NCBI GenBank assembly: GCA_026989995.1
Contig: JALSIO010000795.1
Location: 1-8,109 of the forward strand
Origin: Myxococcales bacterium
GTDB taxonomy: Bacteria; Myxococcota_A; UBA9160; JALSIO01
Direction of reading: 5' to 3'
Length of the DNA: 8,109 nt
Shown here: piece after piece, positions 1 through 8,109 of the stretch
Position numbering within the stretch: the stretch's first letter is position 1
Layout of the letters: each line of letters starts with the position of its first letter
Position numbers and translations under genes: made by a program
Notes under the pieces: model-generated
What the model was told of the DNA's origin: nothing
Database searches by the model: none
Seen by the model: only the letters and a program-made list of their open reading frames with translations

Positions 1-295
1 CCACGAAGGGAACTCCCCGGCGATCCTCCTCCTGCCCGGGCCCCTCCCCGACGAAGAGGAGATCCGCCTCCGGGTTCCCGTCTCCGAAGACGATCTTCGT
101 GCGGCTCTCGGAGAGGCGGCAGCGCCGGCAGTCGCCGATCCAGGCACGGACCTCCTCGAGGGTCCTGGGCCGGGACGGGCCGGCGGCCTCCGCGGCCGGC
201 GGCGGGGGCTCGTAGCCCTCCTCGGCGAGCTCGGCGAGGAGCGCACACGCGCTGCGCAGGATGGCCCGCGCCTCCTCCCGCTGCGTCGGCTCCAC
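1..295 (-). CDS. Family 4 uracil-DNA glycosylase, N-terminal part (cut by window edge)
   Basis: This gene encodes an iron-sulfur uracil-DNA glycosylase that removes uracil from DNA in base-excision repair. Only the first 98 codons are present. After about 50 low-complexity residues, including a proline run at 30-33, comes CRRC (C56, C59). These would be the first two of four cysteines that hold the 4Fe-4S cluster in this family. Next is the conserved [13 protein letters not shown] segment at 68-75, then motif 1, GEGPGQEED (83-91), which contains the family's catalytic acidic position and uracil-pocket residues. The last visible residues, RRGVPFV, lead into the usual GxAG region, which is outside the window. 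The GTG start lies one base after the stop of the upstream cytochrome gene and has a GGGAGGG ribosome site 5 bases upstream, so the two are probably co-transcribed. The other two cluster cysteines and the second motif cannot be checked. The family call is strong. Confidence 0.9.
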   Translation of the reverse strand, partial: MEPTQREEARAILRSACALLAELAEEGYEPPPPAAEAAGPSRPRTLEEVRAWIGDCRRCRLSESRTKIVFGDGNPEADLLFVGEGPGQEEDRRGVPFV

Positions 296-296
296 C

Positions 297-2396
297 CTAG
301 CCCTCCCGCGGTGCGAAGCCGGCCGCACCGAAGGCCCGCTCGAGCAGACCGAGCTGTGCGTCGGCGGGGATCGGCGGGGGGAGCGGCGGGCCCGCGGCAG
401 CGCCGGATCGGTCGAGGGTGCCGTGGCGCTGGGCCTCGATCTTCTCCTCGACCTCGAACTCGAAGCCGGGGTCGTTGGCCTCGTCGTGGCAGCTCCCGCA
501 GATCTCGAGGATCACGCAGGTGTCGCACTTGTCCGAGAGGGAGAGGATCGTCCCCCGTTTGGGCGCCTGCTCCGGAACGTGGTTCCCACCGGGTCCGTGG
601 CAGGACTCGCACCCCACCCGCGCGAGATCCGGGTGGTCCGCGGGTGAGCCGTCCTCCGGGAATCCGCCCTCCTGGCCGAAACCGGTGGTGTGGCAGCGGA
701 GGCACGCCGGGTCCTCCGAGGCATCCTTCGCGGCCAGGGACTCCACCGACCGGGCATGGCGTCCCCGGGCCCAGGTCTCGTACTCCGCCGGGTGGCAGGA
801 CCGGCAGGCCTCCGAGCCGACGTGCGGGGCCGTGCCCCCGAGCACGGCCGGCCTCGGCCCCCCGCGTTCGGCCAGCAGCCGGGCGCGCTCCGCGGGCGGG
901 AGCTCCGCCAGGTGGGCGTTGGCCGCGTGCGACACGTGTGGCAGGAAGCGGGCGTAGTCGAAGCCGAGTGAGTGCTTCTCGTCGTGGCAGCGCAGGCAGA
1001 CCGGTTCGTAGTTGCCGTCGCGCACGAAGCCGGGCGAGAGATGGGGGCCCCCGCGGCCGTGGCAGGACTCGCAGCCCACGTCCTCGAGCTCCGGGCGCGG
1101 GCCGGCGAGGGACCACCCGCCCGGCTCGCCGTATCCCACCACGTGGCAGCCGACGCACTCGGGATCGGAGTCGGCTCCGTGCCGGACCAGGGTGTCGAAG
1201 GCCACGGCGTGCCGGGTGAGCTCCCAGGTGAGGGTCTCCCGCTCGTGGCAGACCCCGCAGACCTCTCCGCCGCTGTAGCCCTCGCGGGCGAGGAGCATGG
1301 GCACGGGTACGCCGGCGAGGGCAGCCAGCCGCATGCGGAGGAGCGCCGGGTCGCGCCCCTCCCGCCAGCCGCGGAACCGGGCCCGGATGCGTCCCTCGGC
1401 GTCGATGAGGAAGATGTCCGGCACGCCCCCGAAGACGCCGAAGGCCCGGCGGATCGAGCCGTCGGGATCCATCACGACCGGGAAGAAGTCGAGACCCGCC
1501 GATTCAAGCGCCGCCCGGACCGCGTAGGGCTTGTCCTGCACCGACACCCCGACGAGCGCGGGCCGCCGTTCCTCGGGAATCGCGGGGAGCTCCGACTTCA
1601 GCGTCTCGAGGGCTTCGTGACAGTGCGGGCAGGTATGGAGGAAGAAGATCAACACCACCGGCCGGCCGCGCAGCGCGCCGAGGTGGAAGGGCTCGCCCCC
1701 GTCGAGCCGCGGCCCCGTGAAATCGGGCGCGGGCGGATGGACCCCGGCGGCCGCTTCCCGCGGCTCCGGAAGCCGCAGGCGCTCGCGCAGCAGTGCCGCG
1801 AGGGACTCCCGCGCCTCCTCCGCCGAGGCCGAGGGCGCGGCGAGGGCGAAGGAGAGATTTCCCTCGGCGTCCACGCCGAAGAGCGCCACCGGGGCCCGGA
1901 CCAGCCGGGTGGCCACGCGGCCGCTCGAATCGTCGATCACCGGGAAGCGGATGCCGCGCGAGGCCACGAAGGCCTCGATGGCCTCGCGGTCCGCCGCGGT
2001 CGCGATGCCCAGGATCTCGAAGTTCTCCGCGGCGCGGAGGTCCTGGATGGAGACCACCGCCTCCGCCGCCGGGCCGGCCTCGGGGGCCTCCGGGTTGAAG
2101 ATGAACAGCAGCAGCCGCCGGCCGAGGAGATCCCGCGCCGAGACGGTCCGGCCGTCGAGGGTGGTGCCGGAAAAGGAGGGCAGGGGCCGCTTCTGCGGCG
2201 GGTGCGGGTGGTCGTGCTCCCGGCCCGGCCCCGCGGCCCGGTCGGCGCCCGCCTCCGAGGCCGCCTGCACGTCCGCACCCCCTCCGCCGGACTCGGCACC
2301 ACAGCCCGCGAGGACCAGGAGCCCCGCCGAGGCAGCGGCGAGAAGCCAGAGCAGGACACACGGGTGGCGACGCGAGGCCCTCACCGCGCGCAGCAT
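297..2396 (-). CDS. Lipoprotein with tandem thioredoxin-like domains and an octahaem c554-type cytochrome region
   Basis: Residues are numbered from an in-frame TTG at 2420. I prefer the ATG at 2396 (residue 9), which gives 699 residues and a better-sized signal peptide; neither start has a strong ribosome site. An arginine-rich n-region, a hydrophobic core and a LAGC lipobox (C40) indicate an exported lipoprotein. A His/Pro-rich linker follows. The first redoxin-like domain (about 80-195) has NPEAPEAG where the CxxC should be, so it lacks redox cysteines. The second, TlpA/AhpC-like domain (about 230-370) has C264-P-H-C267 and a GVPDIF cis-proline segment. Eight CxxCH haem motifs follow in two sets of four, at 388, 422, 450 and 475, then 539, 573, 604 and 641. 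Possible distal histidines include H404 and H555. The set resembles the cytochrome c554 family. The likely role is periplasmic or cell-surface electron transfer joined to thiol/disulfide chemistry; substrate and partners are unknown. A CDTC at 632-635 is not followed by His. Confidence 0.9.
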   Translation of the reverse strand: MLRAVRASRRHPCVLLWLLAAASAGLLVLAGCGAESGGGGADVQAASEAGADRAAGPGREHDHPHPPQKRPLPSFSGTTLDGRTVSARDLLGRRLLLFIFNPEAPEAGPAAEAVVSIQDLRAAENFEILGIATAADREAIEAFVASRGIRFPVIDDSSGRVATRLVRAPVALFGVDAEGNLSFALAAPSASAEEARESLAALLRERLRLPEPREAAAGVHPPAPDFTGPRLDGGEPFHLGALRGRPVVLIFFLHTCPHCHEALETLKSELPAIPEERRPALVGVSVQDKPYAVRAALESAGLDFFPVVMDPDGSIRRAFGVFGGVPDIFLIDAEGRIRARFRGWREGRDPALLRMRLAALAGVPVPMLLAREGYSGGEVCGVCHERETLTWELTRHAVAFDTLVRHGADSDPECVGCHVVGYGEPGGWSLAGPRPELEDVGCESCHGRGGPHLSPGFVRDGNYEPVCLRCHDEKHSLGFDYARFLPHVSHAANAHLAELPPAERARLLAERGGPRPAVLGGTAPHVGSEACRSCHPAEYETWARGRHARSVESLAAKDASEDPACLRCHTTGFGQEGGFPEDGSPADHPDLARVGCESCHGPGGNHVPEQAPKRGTILSLSDKCDTCVILEICGSCHDEANDPGFEFEVEEKIEAQRHGTLDRSGAAAGPPLPPPIPADAQLGLLERAFGAAGFAPREG
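301..307 (-). promoter_or_regulatory. Ribosome binding site for the uracil-DNA glycosylase
   Basis: GGGAGGG lies within the last codons of the upstream cytochrome gene, 5 bases before GTG at 295. It supports a GTG start and suggests translational coupling of the two genes. Confidence 0.7.
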
Positions 2397-2457
2397 ACGC
2401 GGGCCGCGGTCGCCGGGCAAGGAGCCCGCCGCCGATCGCGGCCCGGATTCCTCCGCC

Positions 2458-3606
2458 TCAGGAGGCGACGCGCTCGAGGATGTGGATGCCGCACGCGCTG
2501 CCGAGCCCGATCACGTGCGTCAGGCCCACCCGCGCGCCCTCCACCTGCCGCCGCCCCGCCTCGCCGCGCAGGTGGGTCGCCACCTCGTAGACGTTCGCCA
2601 CGCCGGTGGCTCCGAGGGGGTGCCCCTTCGAGAGCAGGCCCCCGGAGACGTTCACCGGGATCCGACCGCCGAGCGCCGTCTCGCCCTCGTCGATGAGCTT
2701 TCCCGCCTCGCCCTCGGCGCAGAGGCCGAGGTTCTCGTAGTGCAGGATCTCGGCCGTCGCGAAGCAGTCGTGGAGCTCCACGAGATCGAGGTCCTCGGGG
2801 CCCACGCCCGCCATCTCGTAGGCCCGCTTCGCCGCCTGCCGGGTGCAGGTGTTCACGTCCGGCATCACGAGGTCGCGGTCGGTGTACGGGTCGCTGGTGA
2901 GCACCGATGCGCTCACCCTGACCGCGCGTCCCATCCCGAGCTCGCGCGCCTTGCGCTCCGAGGCGAGCACGGCAGCCGCGGCGCCGTCGACGTTCACCGA
3001 GCACATCAGCTTGGTGTTCGGGTAGGCGATCATCTCGGCATTCATGACCGTCTCGAGGGGCGTCTCGATCTGGTACATGGCCTTCGGGTTCATGGTGGAG
3101 TGGTGGTGGTTCTTCACCGAGACCTTGGCGAATTGCTCGAAGGTGGTGCCGTACTTGCGGGCGTGCTCCATGCCCGCCTCTGCGAAGACCGCCGGCATCA
3201 GTCCCGAGCCGAGCAGGCCTTCGGTGGGGATGCCGCGGCCGCCTCCGCCTCCGCCGAGCAGCCCCGCCTTCCCCATCTGCTCGACCCCCACCACGAGGCA
3301 GAGGTCGTAGAGGCCGGCGCGGATCGCGGCCCAGGCCTCGCGGAAGGCGGTGGCCCCGGTGGCGCAGGCGTTGGCGCAGTTGATCACGGGAATCCCGGTC
3401 TGGCCGATCTCCTGGAGGATGCGCTGGCCGACCATCGCGCTGGCCTGGAGGAGATTCCCGCAGTAGAAGGCCTCCATCTGCCGGATGTCGAGCCCGGCGT
3501 CGTCGAGGGCGAGCAGCGCCGCCTCCGCGCCGAGCTGCGGCACGGTCCGCTCCGGAAAGCGGCCGAACTTGATCATGTCGATGCCCATCACGTAGACGTC
3601 GCTCAC
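2458..3606 (-). CDS. Thiolase family protein (acetyl-CoA acetyltransferase / SCP2-thiolase-like)
   Basis: This is a 382-residue thiolase-fold enzyme, expected to be cytoplasmic and to cleave or form carbon-carbon bonds on CoA thioesters. The nucleophile region is NACATGATAF with C81. The C-terminal half has ELHDCF (H279) and GHPLGATG (H329), the two usual active-site histidine motifs, and GSACG (C372), which may supply the acid/base cysteine. These intact residues favour true thiolase chemistry over the retro-aldolase variants (Ltp2 type) that lost the cysteine. A six-glycine stretch lies at 118-123 and a triple histidine at 167-169. The length suits the short thiolases that pair with DUF35 proteins rather than the roughly 390-residue FadA/AtoB type. 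The GTG start has a strong AGGAGGG site. The DUF35 gene lies 28 bases upstream on the same strand, so the two products probably form a complex. The acyl substrate cannot be read from sequence: fatty-acid, sterol side-chain or acetoacetyl-CoA metabolism are all possible. Confidence 0.92.
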   Translation of the reverse strand: MSDVYVMGIDMIKFGRFPERTVPQLGAEAALLALDDAGLDIRQMEAFYCGNLLQASAMVGQRILQEIGQTGIPVINCANACATGATAFREAWAAIRAGLYDLCLVVGVEQMGKAGLLGGGGGGRGIPTEGLLGSGLMPAVFAEAGMEHARKYGTTFEQFAKVSVKNHHHSTMNPKAMYQIETPLETVMNAEMIAYPNTKLMCSVNVDGAAAAVLASERKARELGMGRAVRVSASVLTSDPYTDRDLVMPDVNTCTRQAAKRAYEMAGVGPEDLDLVELHDCFATAEILHYENLGLCAEGEAGKLIDEGETALGGRIPVNVSGGLLSKGHPLGATGVANVYEVATHLRGEAGRRQVEGARVGLTHVIGLGSACGIHILERVAS

Positions 3607-3611
3607 CGTCT

Positions 3612-3618
3612 CCCTCCT
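3612..3618 (-). promoter_or_regulatory. Ribosome binding site for the thiolase
   Basis: AGGAGGG lies 5 bases before GTG at 3606. It fixes the start as GTG. Confidence 0.8.
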
Positions 3619-3634
3619 GCTCCGGCCCGTGGCG

Positions 3635-4066
3635 CTAGTCGCTGCGCGGCCGGAAGTACCAGGTCAGATACTCGTTGCCCTCGGCATCCTTGCGCGGGGC
3701 CACCCGGAAGACCACCTCCACCGGCATCCCCATCTGGATCTTGTCCGGGTCGGGCTCCACATCGATCAGGTTGCCCTTGAGCGTGCCCCCGCCCTCGAGG
3801 TCCACCACCGCCGACACGTAGGGAACCTCCACGCCCGGGAAGGAGCGGTGGACGATGCTGTAGACGTAGAGGGTCCCCCGGTTCGACAGGCGCACGGGCT
3901 CGAATCCCTCCCGCGAGCCGCACTTCGCGCAGGCGATCCGCTCGCCGAGGAAGATCTCGCCGCAGCTCCGGCACTTCTGGCCCTCGAGGTGGGGCTCGCC
4001 GTCGTCGGGGATCTTGAGGAAGGGCCGGATCGGAAGGGGCTTTCGGGCCTGGGCTGCCTCGGTCAT
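3635..4066 (-). CDS. DUF35-type OB-fold protein with rubredoxin-like zinc ribbon (thiolase partner)
   Basis: This is a 143-residue protein of the family found beside thiolases. In known complexes (archaeal acetoacetyl-CoA thiolase with HMG-CoA synthase, and steroid side-chain Ltp2/ChsH2) such proteins bridge subunits and hold the CoA ester. A short N-terminal helix region (about 8-30) precedes a zinc ribbon with C32-RS-C35 and C46-AK-C49. An OB-fold barrel follows from about 52 to 123, with the typical GTLYVYSIVHRSFPG and PYVSAVVDLEGG segments. The frame stays open upstream to 4237, but ATG at 4066 is chosen because it has a GAGGA site 5 bases before it and begins where family similarity begins. 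The upstream part is low-complexity and Pro/Arg/Gly-rich. It is the first gene of a likely two-gene unit with the thiolase. No HMG-CoA synthase or acyl-CoA dehydrogenase gene is in view. Confidence 0.9.
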   Translation of the reverse strand: MTEAAQARKPLPIRPFLKIPDDGEPHLEGQKCRSCGEIFLGERIACAKCGSREGFEPVRLSNRGTLYVYSIVHRSFPGVEVPYVSAVVDLEGGGTLKGNLIDVEPDPDKIQMGMPVEVVFRVAPRKDAEGNEYLTWYFRPRSD

Positions 4067-4071
4067 GCAGG

Positions 4072-4076
4072 TCCTC
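4072..4076 (-). promoter_or_regulatory. Ribosome binding site for the DUF35 protein
   Basis: GAGGA lies 5 bases before ATG at 4066. It decides this start over the longer open frame. Confidence 0.65.
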
Positions 4077-4167
4077 GCACCGGGTGGTCCGCCCCGCCGG
4101 ACGGGACGGTGCGGCTTCCCGGCGCGGGGCCCCGCCGGCTGCGCGGGACGGCCGCGCGGGGAACCTC

Positions 4168-4198
4168 CCGCCACCGCAAGCCGCGGCTTGACTGGCGG
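4168..4198 (-). repeat. Nested palindrome upstream of the DUF35-thiolase genes; possible operator
   Basis: The core CAAGCCGCGGCTTG (4177-4190) is a perfect 14-base palindrome. It is flanked by CCGCCA (4168-4173) and its reverse complement TGGCGG (4193-4198), with 3 and 2 unpaired bases between arms. The whole 31-base element lies in the 167-base gap between the J-domain gene and the DUF35 gene, about 100 bases upstream of the DUF35 start. There is no T-run after it on either strand, so it is a poor intrinsic terminator. A TTGATC on the - strand (4203-4198) could be a -35 element beside it, but no convincing -10 follows. Its size and symmetry fit a dimeric repressor site such as those of TetR-family regulators, which often control acyl-CoA genes. 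That function is inference. Confidence 0.4.
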
Positions 4199-4233
4199 AT
4201 CAACCACGATCTTGCAGGCGGTGGGGCCGGGTG

Positions 4234-4769
4234 TCAATCCCGCTCGAGCTCCGGCACCTCGCGTCCCTCGCGGAGGGCGGCGAGGGCACCCTCGAAGTGG
4301 GGATTGCCCGGCTCGAAGGCGAGGGCCATCTGGAGGTTGCGGAGGGCCGCGGCGCGGTCCCCGCGGCGGAGGTCGCGGCGGGCGGCCTCGAAGAATCGGC
4401 GGCCCCTGCCCGTGCGGCCGGAGCGCTCCGCGCTTGCCGAGCGCGCAGCCGCCCCTGCCTGGCCGATCCCGAGCCGGAGCGCCCGCGGATCGCGCTCGAG
4501 CTGGCGGTCGTAGGCCGCCCGGCGACCGGGGTCCCGGAGCACGGCGTAGGCCTCCGAGAGCCGGGCGGCGACGCGTGCCGAGGCCACGCGCAGCTCGTCC
4601 GGGGCCTGCCTCCAGGCGTCCGGATGGAAGCGCCGGGAGGCCCGGTGGTAGGCGCGGCGCACCGCCTCGCCGCTGGCACCGCGCTCGAGCTCGAGCAGCT
4701 CGTAGTAGTCGAGCTGGTCGAGCATGGAGGCGACGGCGCGGAGCTCCCCCGCCCGCTGCGGGGCCCCGG

Positions 4770-4773
<4 letters not shown>
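4234..4773 (-). CDS. Small J-domain co-chaperone with TPR-like C-terminal region
   Basis: This is a 179-residue J protein. The J domain (about 22-92) has [13 protein letters not shown], the signature HPD (50-52) that stimulates Hsp70 ATPase, and a helix IV segment with [16 protein letters not shown] (75-90). It lacks the Gly/Phe region, cysteine zinc fingers and C-terminal barrels of full DnaJ. Instead, a basic linker (93-126) leads to a helical region at 127-170 containing [20 protein letters not shown], a good match to one TPR-like helix pair. The chosen GTG start overlaps the dnaK stop as GTGA and has a weak GGGGA site 9 bases upstream. An alternative ATG at 4725 gives 163 residues and still keeps the whole J domain, but has no ribosome site nearby. 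The overlap implies translational coupling to the Hsp70, so this is probably its dedicated partner, with the TPR-like part binding a client or a scaffold. Confidence 0.88.
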
Positions 4774-6521
<1,748 letters not shown>

Positions 6522-6694
6522 CGATTCCTCCTCCCTGACCGGATCCCCGCAGGGAAAGCGGAGCGCGGGCTCCAACTGCACCCGTCCGGATATCGGCCGG
6601 TCGCCGCCTTCCCTACAGGGGCGGGCGGGAGGGCGGTCCCCGCGGCCCGGAGGGCGGCGGCACCCGGGGCTTTCGTGCTACTTACACCCCCGCC
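6522..6694. promoter_or_regulatory. Divergent intergenic region between dnaK and yebC
   Basis: These 173 bases separate two genes transcribed away from each other, so promoters for both should lie here. On the + strand TGCTACTTA (6676-6684) resembles an extended -10 (TG-n-TACTTA). It has no recognisable -35 and would start transcription only a few bases before the yebC ATG, giving an almost leaderless mRNA. I see no Shine-Dalgarno site for yebC, which agrees with that. On the - strand no convincing promoter is visible, and there is no CIRCE-type heat-shock repeat. The existence of promoters is inferred from layout; exact elements are uncertain. Confidence 0.45.
6526..6535 (-). promoter_or_regulatory. 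Ribosome binding site for the Hsp70 gene
   Basis: GGGAGGAGGA lies 4 bases before ATG at 6521. It is the strongest ribosome site in the window and fixes the start. Confidence 0.85.
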
Positions 6695-7438
6695 ATGTCC
6701 GGGCACTCCAAGTGGTCCACGATCAAGCGGAAGAAGGGCGCCGCCGACGCGAAGCGCGGAAAGCTCTTCACCAAGCTGATCCGGGAGCTCGAGACCGCCG
6801 CCCGGCTCGGGGGGGGCGACCCGGATGCCAACCCCCGGCTCCGGCTCGCGGTCGACCGGGCCCGGGCGGCCAACATGCCCAAGGACAACATCCTCCGGGC
6901 GATCGCCAAGGGCACGGGCGCGGGCGGCAGCGAGCACTACGAAGAGGTGGTCTACGAGGGCTACGGGCCGGGCGGGGCTGCGATCCTCGTGGAGGCCCTC
7001 ACCGACAACCGCAACCGGACGGTGGGGGAGATCCGCCATCTCCTGTCGAAATACGGCGGCAACCTCGGGGCGAGCGGTTGCGTCGCCTACCTCTTCGCGA
7101 AAAAGGGTCTGATCCAGATCGACGGCGAGGTCGATCCGGACGCGGTGCTCGAGGTCGCGCTCGAGGCCGGTGCCGAGGATGTCGTGGAGCGCGAGGGCGG
7201 CGTGGACGTGCTCACCGCACCTGCCGACTTCGACCCGGTGCGGGAGGCGCTCGCGGCTGCCGGTTTCGAGCTCGCCGGGGCCGAGCTCACCATGCAGCCG
7301 AACACCACGGTGAAGCTCGAGGGGCGCGAGGCCGAGTCCATGCTGAAGCTCGCCGAGGCCCTCGAGGACCTCGACGACGTGCAGCACGTCCACGCGAACT
7401 TCGACATCAGCGACGAGGAGCTCCAGAAGTTCGCCTGA
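6695..7438 (+). CDS. yebC: YebC/PmpR/TACO1 family protein
   Basis: This is a full-length 247-residue YebC-family protein. The N-terminus [15 protein letters not shown] is diagnostic and fixes the ATG start. It is followed by [37 protein letters not shown] and the three-domain body typical of the family, ending [10 protein letters not shown]. Members have been described as DNA-binding transcriptional regulators, and relatives including mitochondrial TACO1 act in translation; which applies here cannot be read from sequence. The gene is the first of the right-hand block and lies 47 bases upstream of ruvC, the common yebC-ruvC-ruvA arrangement, so it is likely co-transcribed with the Ruv genes. 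No clear Shine-Dalgarno precedes it. Length and motifs are intact. Confidence 0.97.
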   Translation: MSGHSKWSTIKRKKGAADAKRGKLFTKLIRELETAARLGGGDPDANPRLRLAVDRARAANMPKDNILRAIAKGTGAGGSEHYEEVVYEGYGPGGAAILVEALTDNRNRTVGEIRHLLSKYGGNLGASGCVAYLFAKKGLIQIDGEVDPDAVLEVALEAGAEDVVEREGGVDVLTAPADFDPVREALAAAGFELAGAELTMQPNTTVKLEGREAESMLKLAEALEDLDDVQHVHANFDISDEELQKFA

Positions 7439-7473
7439 AGGCCGCGTCCCCCCCGACGCGAGGCCAGCCGCAA

Positions 7474-7480
7474 GGGAGGG
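7474..7480 (+). promoter_or_regulatory. Ribosome binding site for ruvC
   Basis: GGGAGGG lies 5 bases before GTG at 7486. It decides the GTG start over the much longer open frame that reads back through yebC. Confidence 0.8.
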
Positions 7481-7485
7481 ACGAG

Positions 7486-8031
7486 GTGCGCGTGCTCGGG
7501 ATCGATCCCGGTTCGGCCGCCACCGGCTGGGGACTGGTGGAGCTCGTCGGCGGATCCCTCCGCCACGGCGGCCACGGCGTGCTCCGCACGGGCTCCGGCG
7601 AAGCGGCGCCGAAGCTGGGCCTCCTGGCCGGGGCGCTCGCGGAGCTCTTCGAGCGCGAGCGGCCGGAGGTCGCCGCGGTGGAGCGGATCTTCGTGGCCCG
7701 CAGTCCGCGCTCGGCCCTGGTGCTCGGCCAGGCCCGGGGTGTGGCTCTGGCGGTGGCGGCGCTGGCCGGGGTGCCGGTGGCGGAGTACACCCCGGCCGAG
7801 GTCAAGCGGGCGGTCACGGGAAGCGGACGGGCCGCCAAGCCCCAGGTCCAGTGGATGGTGGAGGCGCTGCTCTCGCTTCCGCGCCGACCGGCTCGCGACG
7901 CTGCCGACGCGCTCGCGCTCGCGATCTGCCACGCCCGCGCGGGGCGGCTGCGGGCGCTCGGCGCCGGGGGTCGGCGCCGGTCGCTTCGGGACGTGGCCGC
8001 GGTGGCCCTCCGCCGGGGGGCGCGCCCGTGA
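7486..8031 (+). CDS. ruvC: Crossover junction endodeoxyribonuclease RuvC
   Basis: RuvC is a dimeric nuclease with an RNase H fold that cuts Holliday junctions made by RecA-dependent recombination, working with the RuvAB branch-migration motor. All four metal-binding acids are present: D7 in LGIDPGS, E66 in AVERIF, and D138 and D141 in ARDAADALALAICHA. These occupy the same residue numbers as in the E. coli enzyme. The KRAVTGSGRAAKPQVQ segment (108-123), a conserved DNA-contact region, is also there. The protein is 181 residues, slightly longer than many RuvCs because of an arginine-rich C-terminal extension (about 151-180). The GTG start has a strong ribosome site. The stop overlaps the start of ruvA in a GTGA arrangement, so the two are translationally coupled. 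Confidence 0.97.
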   Translation: MRVLGIDPGSAATGWGLVELVGGSLRHGGHGVLRTGSGEAAPKLGLLAGALAELFERERPEVAAVERIFVARSPRSALVLGQARGVALAVAALAGVPVAEYTPAEVKRAVTGSGRAAKPQVQWMVEALLSLPRRPARDAADALALAICHARAGRLRALGAGGRRRSLRDVAAVALRRGARP

Positions 8032-8109
8032 TCGCGCGCCTCGAGGGCGTCCTTCGGGAGAAGCGACCCACTGCGGTGCTGATCGAGGTGGGCGGCGTGG
8101 GTTACGAGG
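8028..8109 (+). CDS. ruvA: Holliday junction DNA helicase subunit RuvA, N-terminal fragment (cut by window edge)
   Basis: Only the first 27 codons are present, read from a GTG that overlaps the ruvC stop. The peptide begins IARLEGVLREKRPTAVL and ends with the IEVGGVGYE signature of the RuvA N-terminal OB-fold domain, which binds four-way junction DNA and recruits the RuvB motor. The position directly after ruvC is the expected one and ruvB may follow outside the window. The remainder cannot be assessed. Confidence 0.92.
   Translation, partial: MIARLEGVLREKRPTAVLIEVGGVGYE

Noticed and set aside
1617..1631. A ninth haem-binding site at CPHCH
   Set aside because: It lies at the active-site loop of a thioredoxin fold with the expected cis-proline segment later, so it is counted as a redox dithiol, with the ambiguity noted as a finding.
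972..3780. Two long + strand open frames (972-2696 and 1717-3780) opposite the cytochrome and thiolase genes
   Set aside because: They are antisense to genes with clear domains and motifs, their translations are Arg/Gly/Ala/His-rich with no recognisable domain, and long antisense frames are expected in DNA this GC-rich.
4124..4135. GCGGGGCCCCGC palindrome
   Set aside because: It is a short all-G/C palindrome of the kind expected by chance at this base composition, with no matching flanking arms.
4168..4198. Intrinsic terminator after the J-protein gene
   Set aside because: The palindrome has no T-run on either strand and its perfect core leaves little loop.
4067..4237. 57-residue N-terminal extension of the DUF35 protein
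   Set aside because: The extension is low-complexity, and the internal ATG at 4066 has a ribosome site and begins at the conserved part.

Overview
The window is very GC-rich and densely coded, with strong G/C bias at third codon positions. It looks like chromosomal DNA from a high-GC bacterium of the old deltaproteobacterial grade, such as Myxococcota, Desulfobacterota or Binatota. That placement is an inference from three things: the yebC-ruvC-ruvA order, a periplasmic c554-type multihaem cytochrome, and a DnaK/J-domain accessory pair. Nothing in the sequence fixes the phylum. I see no tRNA, rRNA, CRISPR array, transposase or phage gene.

The genes form two divergent blocks that point away from a 173-base gap at 6522-6694. 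To the right, on the + strand, lies a housekeeping block: yebC, then ruvC, then the first 27 codons of ruvA. RuvC is the Holliday-junction resolvase, and RuvA is the branch-migration subunit whose start overlaps the ruvC stop.

To the left, on the - strand in order of transcription, come: an Hsp70/DnaK that ends just after the substrate-binding beta-sandwich, so it has no helical lid; a small J-domain protein with a TPR-like tail, coupled to it by a GTGA overlap; a 167-base spacer holding a nested palindrome; a DUF35-type zinc-ribbon/OB-fold acyl-CoA-binding protein; a thiolase; a roughly 700-residue lipoprotein combining two thioredoxin-fold domains with two tetrahaem cytochrome modules; and the N-terminal third of a family 4 uracil-DNA glycosylase that runs off the left edge.

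Three functional units stand out. DnaK and its J protein probably work as a dedicated chaperone pair. The DUF35 protein and the thiolase probably form one acyl-CoA complex, of unknown substrate. The cytochrome lipoprotein would sit on the outer side of a membrane and could connect thiol/disulfide chemistry to haem electron transfer. It is the most unusual gene here, with apparent internal duplication of both halves, loss of both cysteines from the first thioredoxin domain, and eight canonical haem sites. The short gaps between the thiolase, the cytochrome and the glycosylase suggest co-transcription but do not prove shared function.
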